From: an uncultured Collinsella sp.
Lineage (GTDB): Bacteria; Actinomycetota; Coriobacteriia; Coriobacteriales; Coriobacteriaceae
Length of the DNA stretch: 64,000 nt
Assembly: GCA_937950325.1 (NCBI GenBank)
Contig: CALFDJ010000001.1
Span: 1-64,000 of the forward strand
Direction of reading: 5' to 3'
In this document: in pieces, positions 17,254 to 27,130 of the stretch
Layout of the letters: each line of letters starts with the position of its first letter
How positions within the stretch are numbered: position 1 is the first letter of the stretch
Position numbers and translations under genes: made by a program
The notes under the pieces: generated by a model
Told to the model about the DNA's origin: nothing
The model's database searches: none
The model's input: the letters and a program-made list of their open reading frames with translations, nothing else

Positions 17254-17287
17254 GTGTATATAACCGGTAAGCACTGTATATATACAC
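17254..17287. promoter_or_regulatory. probable GntR operator over the ABC operon promoter
   Basis: GTGTATATA (254-262) and TATATACAC (279-287) form an inverted repeat 28-61 bp upstream of the GntR start codon. YtrA-type regulators bind GTGTA...TACAC palindromes, so this is likely the operon's operator. Several TATA-like boxes overlap it. Confidence 0.55.
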
Positions 17288-17337
17288 TATACACAGTTAT
17301 GCAAGAGGTAAATAGGGATTGTCCGCTCGTTCGTTCA

Positions 17338-17633
17338 TCTCAATCTGTAACATCTGGAACCGATTTGGACGGCTACCTGTTACAGATTGAGATTTTGCTG
17401 GCGGGCCCCACCTGTTTGTCTCAATCTGTAACAACTGGAGAAGATTTTGGCTGCTAGATGTTATAGATCGAGACATTGGTCACCCGTCTATCCTTATATC
17501 TCAATCTGTAACAGATGGACCCGTTTTGAGTGGCTAGATGTTACAGATCGAGATCTTTCTGGGACGCCCACCTGTTTGTCTAAATCTGTAACAGGTAGAG
17601 GTTCAAAAACCGTTTAGATGTTACAGATCGAGA
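17338..17633. repeat. array of four 55-bp palindromic units, about 80-bp period
   Basis: Units at 17338-17392, 17419-17473, 17499-17553 and 17579-17633 are each exactly 55 bp. Each starts with TCTCAATCTGTAACA (or one variant) and ends with TGTTACAGATCGAGA or TGTTACAGATTGAGA, giving stems of about 15 bp around a variable 25-bp loop. Spacers are 25-26 bp; the first and third share CCCACCTGTTTG. Units start 81, 80 and 80 bp apart. The array fills the gap between the GntR regulator and prfC. It does not look like CRISPR: repeats are longer than spacers, are themselves palindromes with varied centres, and no cas genes are present. Confidence 0.85.
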
Positions 17634-17777
17634 CAAACTGCTGCGGAGTGCCGCCGTCGACTGCCACCCGGGCCCCAACTGATGAATTTGTCCTGATAGG
17701 TGCCCTGCTGCAGCATTTCGCGGCTACAATAGTGCGGTTACATCGACGTAATGCACTCAATGCAAGAAAGGATCCGC

Positions 17778-19391
<1,614 letters not shown>

Positions 19392-19396
19392 TGCAT

Positions 19397-19430
19397 CGGC
19401 GCGGTGGCCCTGCGGGGCTGCCGCGCCGTT
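19397..19430 (+). terminator. terminator after prfC
   Basis: CGGCGCGG/CCGCGCCG arms with a paired inner segment end in GTTTGCTTG, starting six bases after the prfC stop. Confidence 0.65.
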
Positions 19431-19491
19431 TGCTTGCCTGATGCCGTGTGAGCGGCTATCATACCCACCGTCGTCTCAAGACCGGGGCGTC

Positions 19492-19541
19492 CGAGCAGTT
19501 CGGGTCCGATATCCTGCTCGTTAAACCTAAAACCAAAGGAG
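19492..19541 (+). promoter_or_regulatory. possible preQ1-type pseudoknot leader
   Basis: A 7-bp stem (CGAGCAG 19492-19498, CTGCTCG 19514-19520) has a 15-nt loop with GGGT (19502-19505), then an A-rich tail TTAAACCTAAAACC running into the AAAGGAG ribosome site. ACCT (19525-19528) or AACC (19531-19534) can pair with the loop GGGT, making an H-type pseudoknot at the ribosome site. The layout resembles preQ1-I aptamers, but the loop is longer than usual and consensus bases are not proven. Confidence 0.35.
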
Positions 19542-19547
19542 TACATA

Positions 19548-20270
19548 ATGATCAAGAAGGTCATGGAGGACTACAAGGTCCTGTTGCGGAGCATTCCCGC
19601 GGCAACGGTTTCGCTGTTTTTCGTGAGCGTCATCATGATGAACCTGCTGGCCAACAAAGAACTTATCAGCCTGCCGTATCTGGCGCTCGACTGTGGCTTT
19701 GTGGTGAGCTGGGTTTCGTTTTTGTGCCAGGACATGATCTGCAAGCGCTTTGGCGCCAAGGCATCCATCAAAATCTCTATCCTCGCGCTGCTGGTTAACC
19801 TGGCCGTGAGCCTGTGCTTTTGGGCATGCTCGCTCACGCCCGGCATGTGGGGTGCTTACTACGACACGGGCATGATCGAGGTCAACACTGCCCTTAACGC
19901 CACTATCGGCGGCACCTGGTACGTGGTGCTGGGCTCTTCGCTGGCAATGCTCGTTTCTGCCGTGGTTAACTCCACGCTCAACCAGTCGCTCGGCCGCATG
20001 CTCAAAAAGAATAACTTTGCGAGCTTCGCCTTCCGTTCCTATGTGTCCACGGGCGTTGGCCAGTTTATCGACAACCTGGTCTTTGCCATTGTGGTAAGCC
20101 ACACGTTCTTTGGTTGGACCTGGGTACAGGTCCTTATGTGCTCGCTGACCGGCGCTGTTGCCGAGCTACTGTGCGAGGTCTTCCTGAGCCCCGTGGGCTA
20201 CAAGGTCGTGCGCGGCTGGGAGCGCGAGAATGTGGGCTCCGAGTACCTCGAGCGCCACGCAACCGCCTAA
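19548..20270 (+). CDS. VUT-family transporter (queuosine precursor type)
   Basis: This 240-residue inner-membrane protein has six or so hydrophobic helices and matches the VUT/YhhQ family: VSLFFVSVIMMNLLANKELI near the start, FVVSWVSFLCQDM, and VGQFIDNLVFAIVVSHTFF near residue 165, where the family has its conserved Asp. YhhQ relatives import queuosine precursors (preQ0, preQ1 or queuine) for tRNA modification. RBS AAAGGAG is at 19535-19541. The possible pseudoknot leader upstream would fit this role. The next gene starts 9 bp later, so they form an operon. Confidence 0.8.
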   Translation: MIKKVMEDYKVLLRSIPAATVSLFFVSVIMMNLLANKELISLPYLALDCGFVVSWVSFLCQDMICKRFGAKASIKISILALLVNLAVSLCFWACSLTPGMWGAYYDTGMIEVNTALNATIGGTWYVVLGSSLAMLVSAVVNSTLNQSLGRMLKKNNFASFAFRSYVSTGVGQFIDNLVFAIVVSHTFFGWTWVQVLMCSLTGAVAELLCEVFLSPVGYKVVRGWERENVGSEYLERHATA

Positions 20271-20279
20271 GGAGCAAGT

Positions 20280-20960
20280 ATGCGGGTTTTGATCACGGGC
20301 GCTTCGGGCGGTATCGGAGCCGCGTGCGTGCAGCGCTTTTTGGACGAGGGCCACGAGGTCGTGGGCTTTGATCTGCTGCCGGCGGCGATCGAACACGAGC
20401 GCTACCGCCATCTGATCGTTGATGTCCGCGAGCCGGACTCGTTTCCAAGCGACCTTGAACCCCAGGTAATCATCAATGTTGCCGGTACGCAGGATTCGGC
20501 CGACGACATCGCCGCCAACCTGTGTGGAACCATCAACGTGACCGAGCGCTACGCCTTTGTGGGGGAGGGGCTTGCCGCCAAGCCGACGCCGGCTATCCAA
20601 TCCGTGGTCAATGTGGGGTCGGCGAGCGGGCATACGGGATCGGAGTTTCCCGCCTATGCTGCCAGCAAGGGCGGCGTTATCGCCTACACCAAAAACCTTG
20701 CAAACCGCCTGGCGCCGCAGGCCATCGCCAACAGTGTGGACCCGGGCGGCGTTATCACGCCGCTCAACCGTTGCGTGATGGAAGACGAACTCCTGTGGAA
20801 CCAGATTATGGAGCTCACGCCGCTTAAGCGCTGGGCCACCGCCCAAGAGATCGCCGAGTGGATCTACTTTGTGGGCGTGACCAACCGGTTTATGACCGGG
20901 CAGAGCCTGCTGATCGATGGCGGCGAGGCCGGCCGCACGCAATTTATTTGGCCCGAGTAG
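20280..20960 (+). CDS. short-chain dehydrogenase/reductase
   Basis: A 226-residue classical SDR. The nucleotide motif TGASGGIG is at residues 6-13, NVGSASGH carries the catalytic Ser region and YAASK the Tyr and Lys. The C-terminus ends in LLIDGGEAG as usual for the family. RBS AAGGAG is seven bases before the ATG. It follows the VUT transporter by 9 bp. The substrate cannot be told; a link with queuosine salvage would be only guilt by association. Confidence 0.85.
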   Translation: MRVLITGASGGIGAACVQRFLDEGHEVVGFDLLPAAIEHERYRHLIVDVREPDSFPSDLEPQVIINVAGTQDSADDIAANLCGTINVTERYAFVGEGLAAKPTPAIQSVVNVGSASGHTGSEFPAYAASKGGVIAYTKNLANRLAPQAIANSVDPGGVITPLNRCVMEDELLWNQIMELTPLKRWATAQEIAEWIYFVGVTNRFMTGQSLLIDGGEAGRTQFIWPE

Positions 20961-20961
20961 G

Positions 20962-20996
20962 AAACGCGCCCGATGGAAAGCCGTCGGGCGCGTTTT
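20962..20996. terminator. intrinsic terminator
   Basis: AAACGCGCCCGA/TCGGGCGCGTTT arms with a run of T lie between the convergent SDR and ung genes. Confidence 0.8.
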
Positions 20997-21010
20997 TGAT
21001 GTATCGATTT

Positions 21011-21736
21011 TTAGCCGAGGCAAGTCCAGTTGACGGGGGTCGAGCCGTGCTGTTCGAGTAGCCGATTGGCTGCCGAGAAGGGGCGCGACCCCATAAAGGC
21101 GGGGAGTTCTGCCGTGGCACGGTTGGCCGAAAGCGGTGAGGGGTGCGTGGAGGCCAGGCAGAACTTGTCGGTTGCCTTGCCCGCGCCGATCGCGGCGAGC
21201 TTACCCTCAACCATCTGCTGGGCAAAGCGGCCCCATGCCAAAAAGACTACCGGCTGGGGCAGCTGACAGCAGCGTTCGATAACGTAGTCGGTCAGGGCGC
21301 TCCAGCCCAGTTTGGCGTGCGAGTTGGCGGCATGCTCGCGCACGGTGAGCGTGGTGTTGAGGAGCAGGACGCCCTGTTGTGCCCATGGGGTTAGGTCTCC
21401 CGTGGCGGGAATGGGGCAACCCAGATCGGCTTTGAGTTCCTTGTAGATGTTGCGCAGGCTCGGCGGCAACTTGGTTTGCGTCGCGGGGACCGAGAACGAC
21501 AGCCCCATGGCCTGGTTGGGCCCGTGATAGGGGTCTTGACCCAGGATGACAACCTTGACCTGGTCGGCCGGCGTATAGGCGAGGGCATTGAGGATGTCGT
21601 CTTGTGCCGGGTAGATGGTCTGCTCGGTACGCAAAAGGGCGACGCGCTCGAGCAGCTGGTTCGTAGTGTCACGTACCGGCTGCGGCGCATCGCCCAACCA
21701 AGTTGCTATGTTGCGGTCGCGGGTCGCGGCGTCCAT
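21011..21736 (-). CDS. ung: uracil-DNA glycosylase, family 1
   Basis: This 241-residue enzyme removes uracil from DNA as the first step of base excision repair. The water-activating motif GQDPYHGPNQA is near residue 65, FLLNTTLTV-type sequence (LLLNTTLTV) follows, and the DNA-minor-groove loop STHPSPLSANR is near residue 195. Length is normal for family 1. RBS AAGGAG precedes the ATG. It is a single-gene unit, convergent with the SDR gene. Confidence 0.95.
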   Translation of the reverse strand: MDAATRDRNIATWLGDAPQPVRDTTNQLLERVALLRTEQTIYPAQDDILNALAYTPADQVKVVILGQDPYHGPNQAMGLSFSVPATQTKLPPSLRNIYKELKADLGCPIPATGDLTPWAQQGVLLLNTTLTVREHAANSHAKLGWSALTDYVIERCCQLPQPVVFLAWGRFAQQMVEGKLAAIGAGKATDKFCLASTHPSPLSANRATAELPAFMGSRPFSAANRLLEQHGSTPVNWTCLG

Positions 21737-21824
21737 GGGGCTCCTTTACGTCAGATGCTCTGTTGTCATCTATTGTAAAGGCGCACCGGTTGCCTTTATG
21801 CCGCGGCTGTATAAGGAGTGGGGT

Positions 21825-22727
21825 CTACGAGACGCGCTCGGGCGCTCCTGCCATGCGAGCCTGTCCATGTGCGCGGAGGCGCGGAAGCTCGACGGTTGCC
21901 GCCATGACGCCGGTGAGGATGAGGGCGGCGCCAAAGAAGGCGATGGGGCTCAGGACCTCGCCAACCAAGAAGAACGAAAAGACGGCGGAGCAGACCGGCT
22001 CGAGCGAGAAAGCGAAGCCGGTGGTTTCGGCGGGCACGTGGGGCTGCACGAGCGTTTGGGTGATAAAGCCATAGGCAGAGCAGATGAGTGCGAGTGCGAC
22101 GACGACCACAATCTCGCTGGGCGTACTGGGAAGTGTGAAACCGCCAAAGACGCACGCGGCGATACCCGAGAACAGGCCGCCAAAGCTCAGCTGCCAAACG
22201 CCCAGGGACAGCGGATCGACTTCTTCGACAAAGCGCTTGGCCACGATAATGTGGCTGGCATAGATAAAGGCCGAGAGCAGCATGATGAGCGCGCCCGGGT
22301 TCAGGCTGGTGAAGTCGGCGCCCGAGAGCAGCAACATGCCGCAGGTGACGATGGCGGTGCCGACGAGCACCTTGCGCTCGGGGGCGCGGCGCAGCAGGGC
22401 GGCGTTGGCAAACGGCACGATCACGACCGTCAGGCTCTGCAAAAAGCCGGCAGTGGAAGCAGAGGTGAGGCTGGAGCCCAGGCACATGCAGGTGAGCTCG
22501 GTTGCCATGATGGCGCCGATGATGGCGGCGCGAACCATAAGGTCGCGGTTGATGCGGAAAGCGCGCTTGTGGAAGAGCAGCAGACAGGCCACAAAGGCGA
22601 TGATGCAGCGTAGCGCGACGATACTCGTGGCGTTCATGCTGTCCATGCCGATCTTCATAAGGGGGTACGAAAAGCCCCATGCTACGGGAACGGAAAATGA
22701 GAGCGCGATTGCTTTTTTGCGATCCAT
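21825..22727 (-). CDS. EamA/DMT-family exporter
   Basis: A 300-residue protein with ten predicted helices in two EamA repeats; the N-terminal AWGFSYPLMKIGMDSM and the second-repeat motif SLEPVCSAVFSFFLVGEVL are typical of drug/metabolite transporters. RBS AAGGAG. It is divergent from a LysR regulator whose start is 158 bp away, so that regulator likely controls it. The exported metabolite is unknown. The same EamA-LysR arrangement recurs at 57809-59696. Confidence 0.85.
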   Translation of the reverse strand: MDRKKAIALSFSVPVAWGFSYPLMKIGMDSMNATSIVALRCIIAFVACLLLFHKRAFRINRDLMVRAAIIGAIMATELTCMCLGSSLTSASTAGFLQSLTVVIVPFANAALLRRAPERKVLVGTAIVTCGMLLLSGADFTSLNPGALIMLLSAFIYASHIIVAKRFVEEVDPLSLGVWQLSFGGLFSGIAACVFGGFTLPSTPSEIVVVVALALICSAYGFITQTLVQPHVPAETTGFAFSLEPVCSAVFSFFLVGEVLSPIAFFGAALILTGVMAATVELPRLRAHGQARMAGAPERVS

Positions 22728-22885
22728 GGGACTCCTTTTGTTACAGAACGGTTTCGTAAAAAGGATTCTGCTCCCAGATGTGGATGTAGTAAAGCGAATG
22801 TATCTTCAGTATGATTAAGAAATGCTAATGTCATTAGGAAAAGCGCTGGCAAAACGTTTTACGGCTGCATTGATGTGGAGGCACG

Positions 22886-23752
22886 ATGGCATCGCGGTAT
22901 CAGATTGTTTGTATGGTGGTCGATCGCGGCAGTCTGAAACGTGCAGCGGACGAGTTGGGCTATACGCAAAGTGCGGTGAGCCAGGCCGTCAAGGCGCTCG
23001 AGCGCGAGCTGGGCACCACGCTTATCGAGCGCGGAAAGCAGGGCGTTTCGCTTACGCGCGACGGTAAGCAATATCTGCCGTACCTGCGCCAGATCGTGAC
23101 CGCCGAGGCCGAGCTCGAGGGCAAGCGCCAGGAACTGCTGGGGCTTTCGTCGACCGATATTCGCATTGCAACGTTTACCAACGTGAGTCGAACCGTGTTG
23201 CCGCGCGTGATCCGCGACTTTGGGGCGCTGCACCCGGGCGTACGCTTTACCCTCAAGCAGGGCGATTACACGCGCAACGCCCAGTGGGTGCACGATGGCG
23301 TGGTTGATTTTTGTTTTACGGCGCGCGGATTTACCGCTGGGCTCGAGAAGCGCGTGGTCTATCACGACGAGTTGGTGGCATTGTTGCCGGCCGCGCATCC
23401 GCTGGCGGCAAAGGAAAAGGTGACGCTCGCCGACCTGGCGTCCGAGCCGTTTGTACTGTTGGATGAGGGCGAACAGAGTCTGGTGCTCGATGCATTTGCG
23501 GCGCATGGGCTGTCGCCGCACGTGACGAGTGAGGTGACCGACGACTACACCATCATGGCGATGGTGGAGGAGGGCCTGGGCGTGAGCATGCTCTACCGTC
23601 GTACTGTGGAGGGCATGCGGGCCGATATTCGCGTACGCCCCATCGTGCATGCCCCCTCGCGCGACGTGGTGGCCGCCTGGCGCAGCTGGGACACCATGCC
23701 TATCGCCACGAGGCGCTTTATCGACTATATGAGCTCGCATATTGTCAATTAA
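22886..23752 (+). CDS. LysR-family transcriptional regulator
   Basis: This 288-residue protein has an N-terminal winged helix (RGSLKRAADELGYTQSAVSQ, then VKALERELGTTLIERG) and a periplasmic-binding-like effector domain from about residue 90. The first helix is slightly shorter than usual, so the protein starts almost directly in the DNA-binding helix. GGAGG lies before the ATG. Its target is most likely the divergent EamA gene. Effector unknown. Confidence 0.88.
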   Translation: MASRYQIVCMVVDRGSLKRAADELGYTQSAVSQAVKALERELGTTLIERGKQGVSLTRDGKQYLPYLRQIVTAEAELEGKRQELLGLSSTDIRIATFTNVSRTVLPRVIRDFGALHPGVRFTLKQGDYTRNAQWVHDGVVDFCFTARGFTAGLEKRVVYHDELVALLPAAHPLAAKEKVTLADLASEPFVLLDEGEQSLVLDAFAAHGLSPHVTSEVTDDYTIMAMVEEGLGVSMLYRRTVEGMRADIRVRPIVHAPSRDVVAAWRSWDTMPIATRRFIDYMSSHIVN

Positions 23753-23779
23753 TGACTGGCGTGGCGTTGAGTGCGGTGT

Positions 23780-25162
23780 TTAGCGGGCTGTCGCTTTGGC
23801 TTGGGTGGCGCGATAGGTGCGTGCCGGGTGGCAGAGTAGTACCGCCACGACCATAAAGAATGCCGTGGTGCCCAGGCTGATGGGGTAGACCATCATGATG
23901 TTCGCAAAGGTGCGGAAGTGCGGGAACACGCAGAACACCCAATAGAAGCGGATGCCGCAGACGCAGATCATGGTGATGAGGGCCGGCGTGAGCGAGATAC
24001 CAAAGCCGCGCAGGTAGCCCGACATGTTTTCGTAGAACATGCTAAAGGCGTACGCCGGGAAGATCGAACATACGCGGATATAGCCGATCGAGACGATGTT
24101 GGGATCGCTGTTGAACAGCGACAAGATCTCGCGCCCCAGGCCAACAATAACGATAATTGTGGTGAGCGCGACGATACCGCCTTCGACTAGGCAGACCTTG
24201 AGCGTTTTGGTACAGCGGTCGATCTGGCGGGCACCGTGGTTTTGTCCCACAAAGGTGGTGCAAGCCTGGCTAAAGCTGTTGAGCAGGTTGTAGCACACGT
24301 ACTCCAGGCTCATGGCGGCGCTCGATGCTGCCATGACCTCGGTGCCCAGGCTGTTGATGGCAGACTGGATGATGATGTTGGCGACGGCAAAGACAGCGCT
24401 TTGGATGCCGGCGGGCAGGCCGATCTTGACGATGCGCTTGAGGGCGACGGGGTCGATAGCCAGGTCGCGCGGGGTGACGCGGACGACGGAGTCGGTCTTG
24501 AGCAGACGGATAAAGAGCGTAGCGGCGCTGACGGTGTAGGCGATGGCGGTGGCGATGGCGACGCCCGCGACGCCCCAGTGGAGTACGGGGACAAAGATGA
24601 GGTCCAGGCCAATGTTGAGGACGGTGGACACGGCAAGCGCCTGCAACGGCATGCGGGTGATGCCGACGGAGCGGAAGATCGCGGCCTCAAAGTTGTAAAG
24701 CAAGATCGAGGGCATGCTGAGCAAAAAGACGCGCAGGTAGAGCGAGGCGAGCGGCATGGTTTCGGCGGGAACGTTGAGCGCGGCGAGCATGGGCTCGGCA
24801 AAGATCTCGCCCAGAGCGATGACGATAAAGCCCACGAGCGCCATTAAAATCGAGGTATGGACGGCGCGTTTGACCATGTTCTGATCGTTGCGGCCGATAG
24901 CGTTGGCGATGACCACGTTGGAGCCAAGCGACATGCCAATAAACAGGTTGAGCATAAGACTGGTAAGCGGAACATTGGAGCCGACCGCCGCCATGGCGAG
25001 GGTTCCCTGGTCGCCCGAGAAGTTACCGATGATGACCGTGGCGATGAGGTTCGACAGCTGCTCCAAGATGCTCGTGGCGGCCACGGGGAAGGCGAACAGG
25101 GGAATATTGCGCCACAGCGAGCCGGTGGTCATATCGATGTGCTTAGATGCGGTATCAGCCAT
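23780..25162 (-). CDS. MATE-family multidrug or metabolite efflux transporter
   Basis: A 460-residue protein with twelve predicted membrane helices in two halves, each starting with the MATE pattern (PVAATSILEQLSNLIATVII, and later PAGIQSAVFAVANIIIQSAI). FVGQNHGARQIDR in the second half is the conserved loop of the family. Such proteins use Na+ or H+ gradients to expel cations and drugs. No regulator is next to it. The start ATG has GAGAG upstream. Confidence 0.9.
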   Translation of the reverse strand: MADTASKHIDMTTGSLWRNIPLFAFPVAATSILEQLSNLIATVIIGNFSGDQGTLAMAAVGSNVPLTSLMLNLFIGMSLGSNVVIANAIGRNDQNMVKRAVHTSILMALVGFIVIALGEIFAEPMLAALNVPAETMPLASLYLRVFLLSMPSILLYNFEAAIFRSVGITRMPLQALAVSTVLNIGLDLIFVPVLHWGVAGVAIATAIAYTVSAATLFIRLLKTDSVVRVTPRDLAIDPVALKRIVKIGLPAGIQSAVFAVANIIIQSAINSLGTEVMAASSAAMSLEYVCYNLLNSFSQACTTFVGQNHGARQIDRCTKTLKVCLVEGGIVALTTIIVIVGLGREILSLFNSDPNIVSIGYIRVCSIFPAYAFSMFYENMSGYLRGFGISLTPALITMICVCGIRFYWVFCVFPHFRTFANIMMVYPISLGTTAFFMVVAVLLCHPARTYRATQAKATAR

Positions 25163-25230
25163 ACGCTCTCAATCTCTAACATGCTCTTTCGTGCTTATTT
25201 GCGCAGACGATAATACTCCTAATGCAACCA

Positions 25231-25263
25231 GCCGGCACTTAGGGACGTTCCTTTTCTGTCGGC
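25231..25263. repeat. two-tier palindrome, GCCGGCA arm version
   Basis: GCCGGCA and TGTCGGC (one G-T pair) surround AGGGACGTTCCT. A degenerate second copy (CGGGGACACTCC) follows at once. It is part of the dispersed family described at 11183. Confidence 0.6.
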
Positions 25264-25353
25264 AGCCGGGGACACTCCTTGTCTCTTCTATGACTAGGTT
25301 GGGAAGGCGTGCGACAATGGTGGGCGTTGTGTTGTTCGCGCTAAGGAGTTGTC

Positions 25354-26169
25354 ATGTTGTTGTGTCCCGTTTGCCATGAGCCGTTGGTGGACAATGAGCG
25401 CGGTGCTGCATGCGCGAGCGGACACCGGTTTGACCGTGCGCGCGAGGGCTATCTATATCTGCTGCGCTCGTCCAAGAGCGGCGACTCCATGGGCGATCCC
25501 AAGTCGCAGGCACGCAGCCGTCGTGACTTTCTGAACCGTGGATACTACGCACCGTTGCGCGATGCGATGGTCGAGCTGGTGCGCAAGCAGGTGTCTGGGC
25601 GTGCTGCGTCTACGAGCGGCCCCATGACGCTGCTCGATATTTGCTGCGGCGAGGGCTATTACACGAGTGCCATGGGCGCGGTGCCGGGCGTGGACGCTTA
25701 CGGGTTCGACTTGGGCAAAGAAATGGTGCGCCTTGCCGCCAAGCGCGGCGATGCGACCTACTTCGTGGCCAACATGAAGGACATCCCCGTGGCTGATGGC
25801 GCCTTCGATATGGTGACCGAGCTCTTCGCTCCCTTTAACGAGCGTGAGTTTGCCCGCGTGCTGGCGCCAGAGGGCTCGCTCTACACCGTGGTGCCGGGTG
25901 CCCGTCATCTGTTTGGGCTCAAGGAGGTACTCTACGACACGCCGTACCTTAACGACGAGAAGCTGCCGAAGACCACCGAGCTCGAGTTGGTCGGAACGCA
26001 GCGGGTGTCTGCGAATATTACGCTTCAGACCCAGGCGGACATCGAGGCGGTGTTCCAGATGACGCCGTACTACTACCGCACGCGCCCTGCCGACAAAGAG
26101 CGCCTGGCAAACTTGGACACCCTTCAAACCGATATTGACTTCATCATCGCCGAGTACCGCCACAGCTAA
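25354..26169 (+). CDS. RlmA-type rRNA guanine-N1 methyltransferase
   Basis: This 271-residue SAM enzyme opens with a zinc-binding cluster (CPVCHEPL ... CASGH) as in RlmA, then a FDRAREGYLYLLR stretch and the phrase GDPKSQARSRRDFLNRGYY that marks this family. The SAM motif LLDICCGEGYYT is at about residue 92. RlmA enzymes methylate G745 or G748 of 23S rRNA; RlmA(II) affects tylosin resistance. Which base is modified here is not known. RBS AAGGAG, single gene, followed by a terminator. Confidence 0.85.
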   Translation: MLLCPVCHEPLVDNERGAACASGHRFDRAREGYLYLLRSSKSGDSMGDPKSQARSRRDFLNRGYYAPLRDAMVELVRKQVSGRAASTSGPMTLLDICCGEGYYTSAMGAVPGVDAYGFDLGKEMVRLAAKRGDATYFVANMKDIPVADGAFDMVTELFAPFNEREFARVLAPEGSLYTVVPGARHLFGLKEVLYDTPYLNDEKLPKTTELELVGTQRVSANITLQTQADIEAVFQMTPYYYRTRPADKERLANLDTLQTDIDFIIAEYRHS

Positions 26170-26202
26170 CCTGCCAAAAAGGGATAGGTTTTTTGGCAGG
26201 TT
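26168..26202 (+). terminator. CCTGCCAAAAA stem-loop terminator
   Basis: Arms of 13 bp (AACCTGCCAAAAA and its complement) flank a loop with GGGATAGG; T-rich DNA follows. It overlaps the stop codon of the methyltransferase gene and resembles the copy at 46711-46745. Confidence 0.7.
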
Positions 26203-26218
26203 TTATCTGGGCAAACGT

Positions 26219-26254
26219 AAAGGGCCGACCGCGGAGATGCGCGATCGGCCCTTT
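26219..26254. terminator. bidirectional terminator
   Basis: AAAGGGCCGACCGCG pairs with CGCGATCGGCCCTTT (one mismatch), between convergent genes. Confidence 0.75.
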
Positions 26255-26292
26255 TTAGTTGCTTGGCTGCAGAGGTTATGAGACGCGAGCGC

Positions 26293-26694
26293 TTACAGGC
26301 GGTCCTTGTTCTCGGCCTTAACGGCGTGTGCCTGCTGAACAAAGAACAGGTCGTACACCACGATGACAAAGGCGACGATATTGACGGAGCTGCCGCCGAG
26401 CGCGGGAAGCGTGAGCACGGCCTGGACGAGCGTAGCGACCGCGGCAACGATACCGAGCTTAAACGCGCCATCCACCTGCGAAGGCTTGTTGGCACCCTTG
26501 ACGCCCGCAACGCCCGCGGCGAGATCGATGAGGCCCTTGGCGACCAGCACGACCGCGGCGAGCATGGCGTTCGACCCGTACATGGAATCGAGGTTGCCGG
26601 TCGCGATGCCGGCGATTCCAATGACGAGACTGGCGATGCCCAGAACAAAATAAATCAGGGCAAGGATTTTGAGTGTCTTGCGAGCGGCGCTCAT
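26293..26694 (-). CDS. four-helix membrane protein of unknown function
   Basis: A 133-residue protein with four predicted helices (for example ILALIYFVLGIASLVIGIAG and NIVAFVIVVYDLFFV). It has small residues and no charged residues inside the helices, and a short positively charged start (SAARKTLK). I do not recognise a specific family; it resembles small DUF-type integral membrane proteins of actinobacteria. The ATG at 26694 is set by AAAGGA six bases upstream; a much longer frame to 26853 has no support. Function cannot be given. Confidence 0.7.
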   Translation of the reverse strand: MSAARKTLKILALIYFVLGIASLVIGIAGIATGNLDSMYGSNAMLAAVVLVAKGLIDLAAGVAGVKGANKPSQVDGAFKLGIVAAVATLVQAVLTLPALGGSSVNIVAFVIVVYDLFFVQQAHAVKAENKDRL

Positions 26695-26923
26695 AGCTGG
26701 TCCTTTCGATGCGGGCGCGGAGAATCTGTCGCACCCAGGTTGCGGCACATATCGTGAAGCACATTGTAGTTCAACGGGGCGATGCATGCGTTTGAAAGCG
26801 TCTCTTGCCCGTACGGTCCAACCTTTCAAAAAGGAAAGCTGGACGTAAGCCAAATCGATGGCAGCCCATGTGCGGCGCTGCGATGATGAGGTCGTAACAA
26901 GGAGCTGGTCTCAAGGAGGAGTC

Positions 26924-27067
26924 ATGATGTACGGAGCAGGGCAAGTGCGTGAGCCGCGGTCGTTGGGAGGGCGCATGGGTGATTCTGTGATCGCTGCCGT
27001 GTGCACGGGATTGATGGCGGTGCTTTGCATTGCGATGCTGTGGACCATGTCGCATGTGGGACAATAG
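26924..27067 (+). CDS. small single-pass membrane protein
   Basis: A 47-residue protein starts at ATG 26924 behind a strong AAGGAGG. The first 20 residues are polar with several Arg; then one hydrophobic helix (SVIAAVCTGLMAVLCIAMLW) and a short tail follow. No family is recognised. It lies 64 bp before the rsmJ-like gene on the same strand and may lead that transcript. The RBS and the helix are the only evidence that it is a real gene. Confidence 0.5.
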   Translation: MMYGAGQVREPRSLGGRMGDSVIAAVCTGLMAVLCIAMLWTMSHVGQ

Positions 27068-27130
27068 CAGGCGGTTGGGTGCCGACATAAACGGCACTCA
27101 CGTATTCGTTTTGCTTGTTAAGGAGTATCC

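Noticed and set aside
17338..17633. CRISPR array
   Set aside because: Repeats are palindromes of 55 bp with variable centres, longer than their 25-bp spacers, spacers share sequence, and no cas genes are near.
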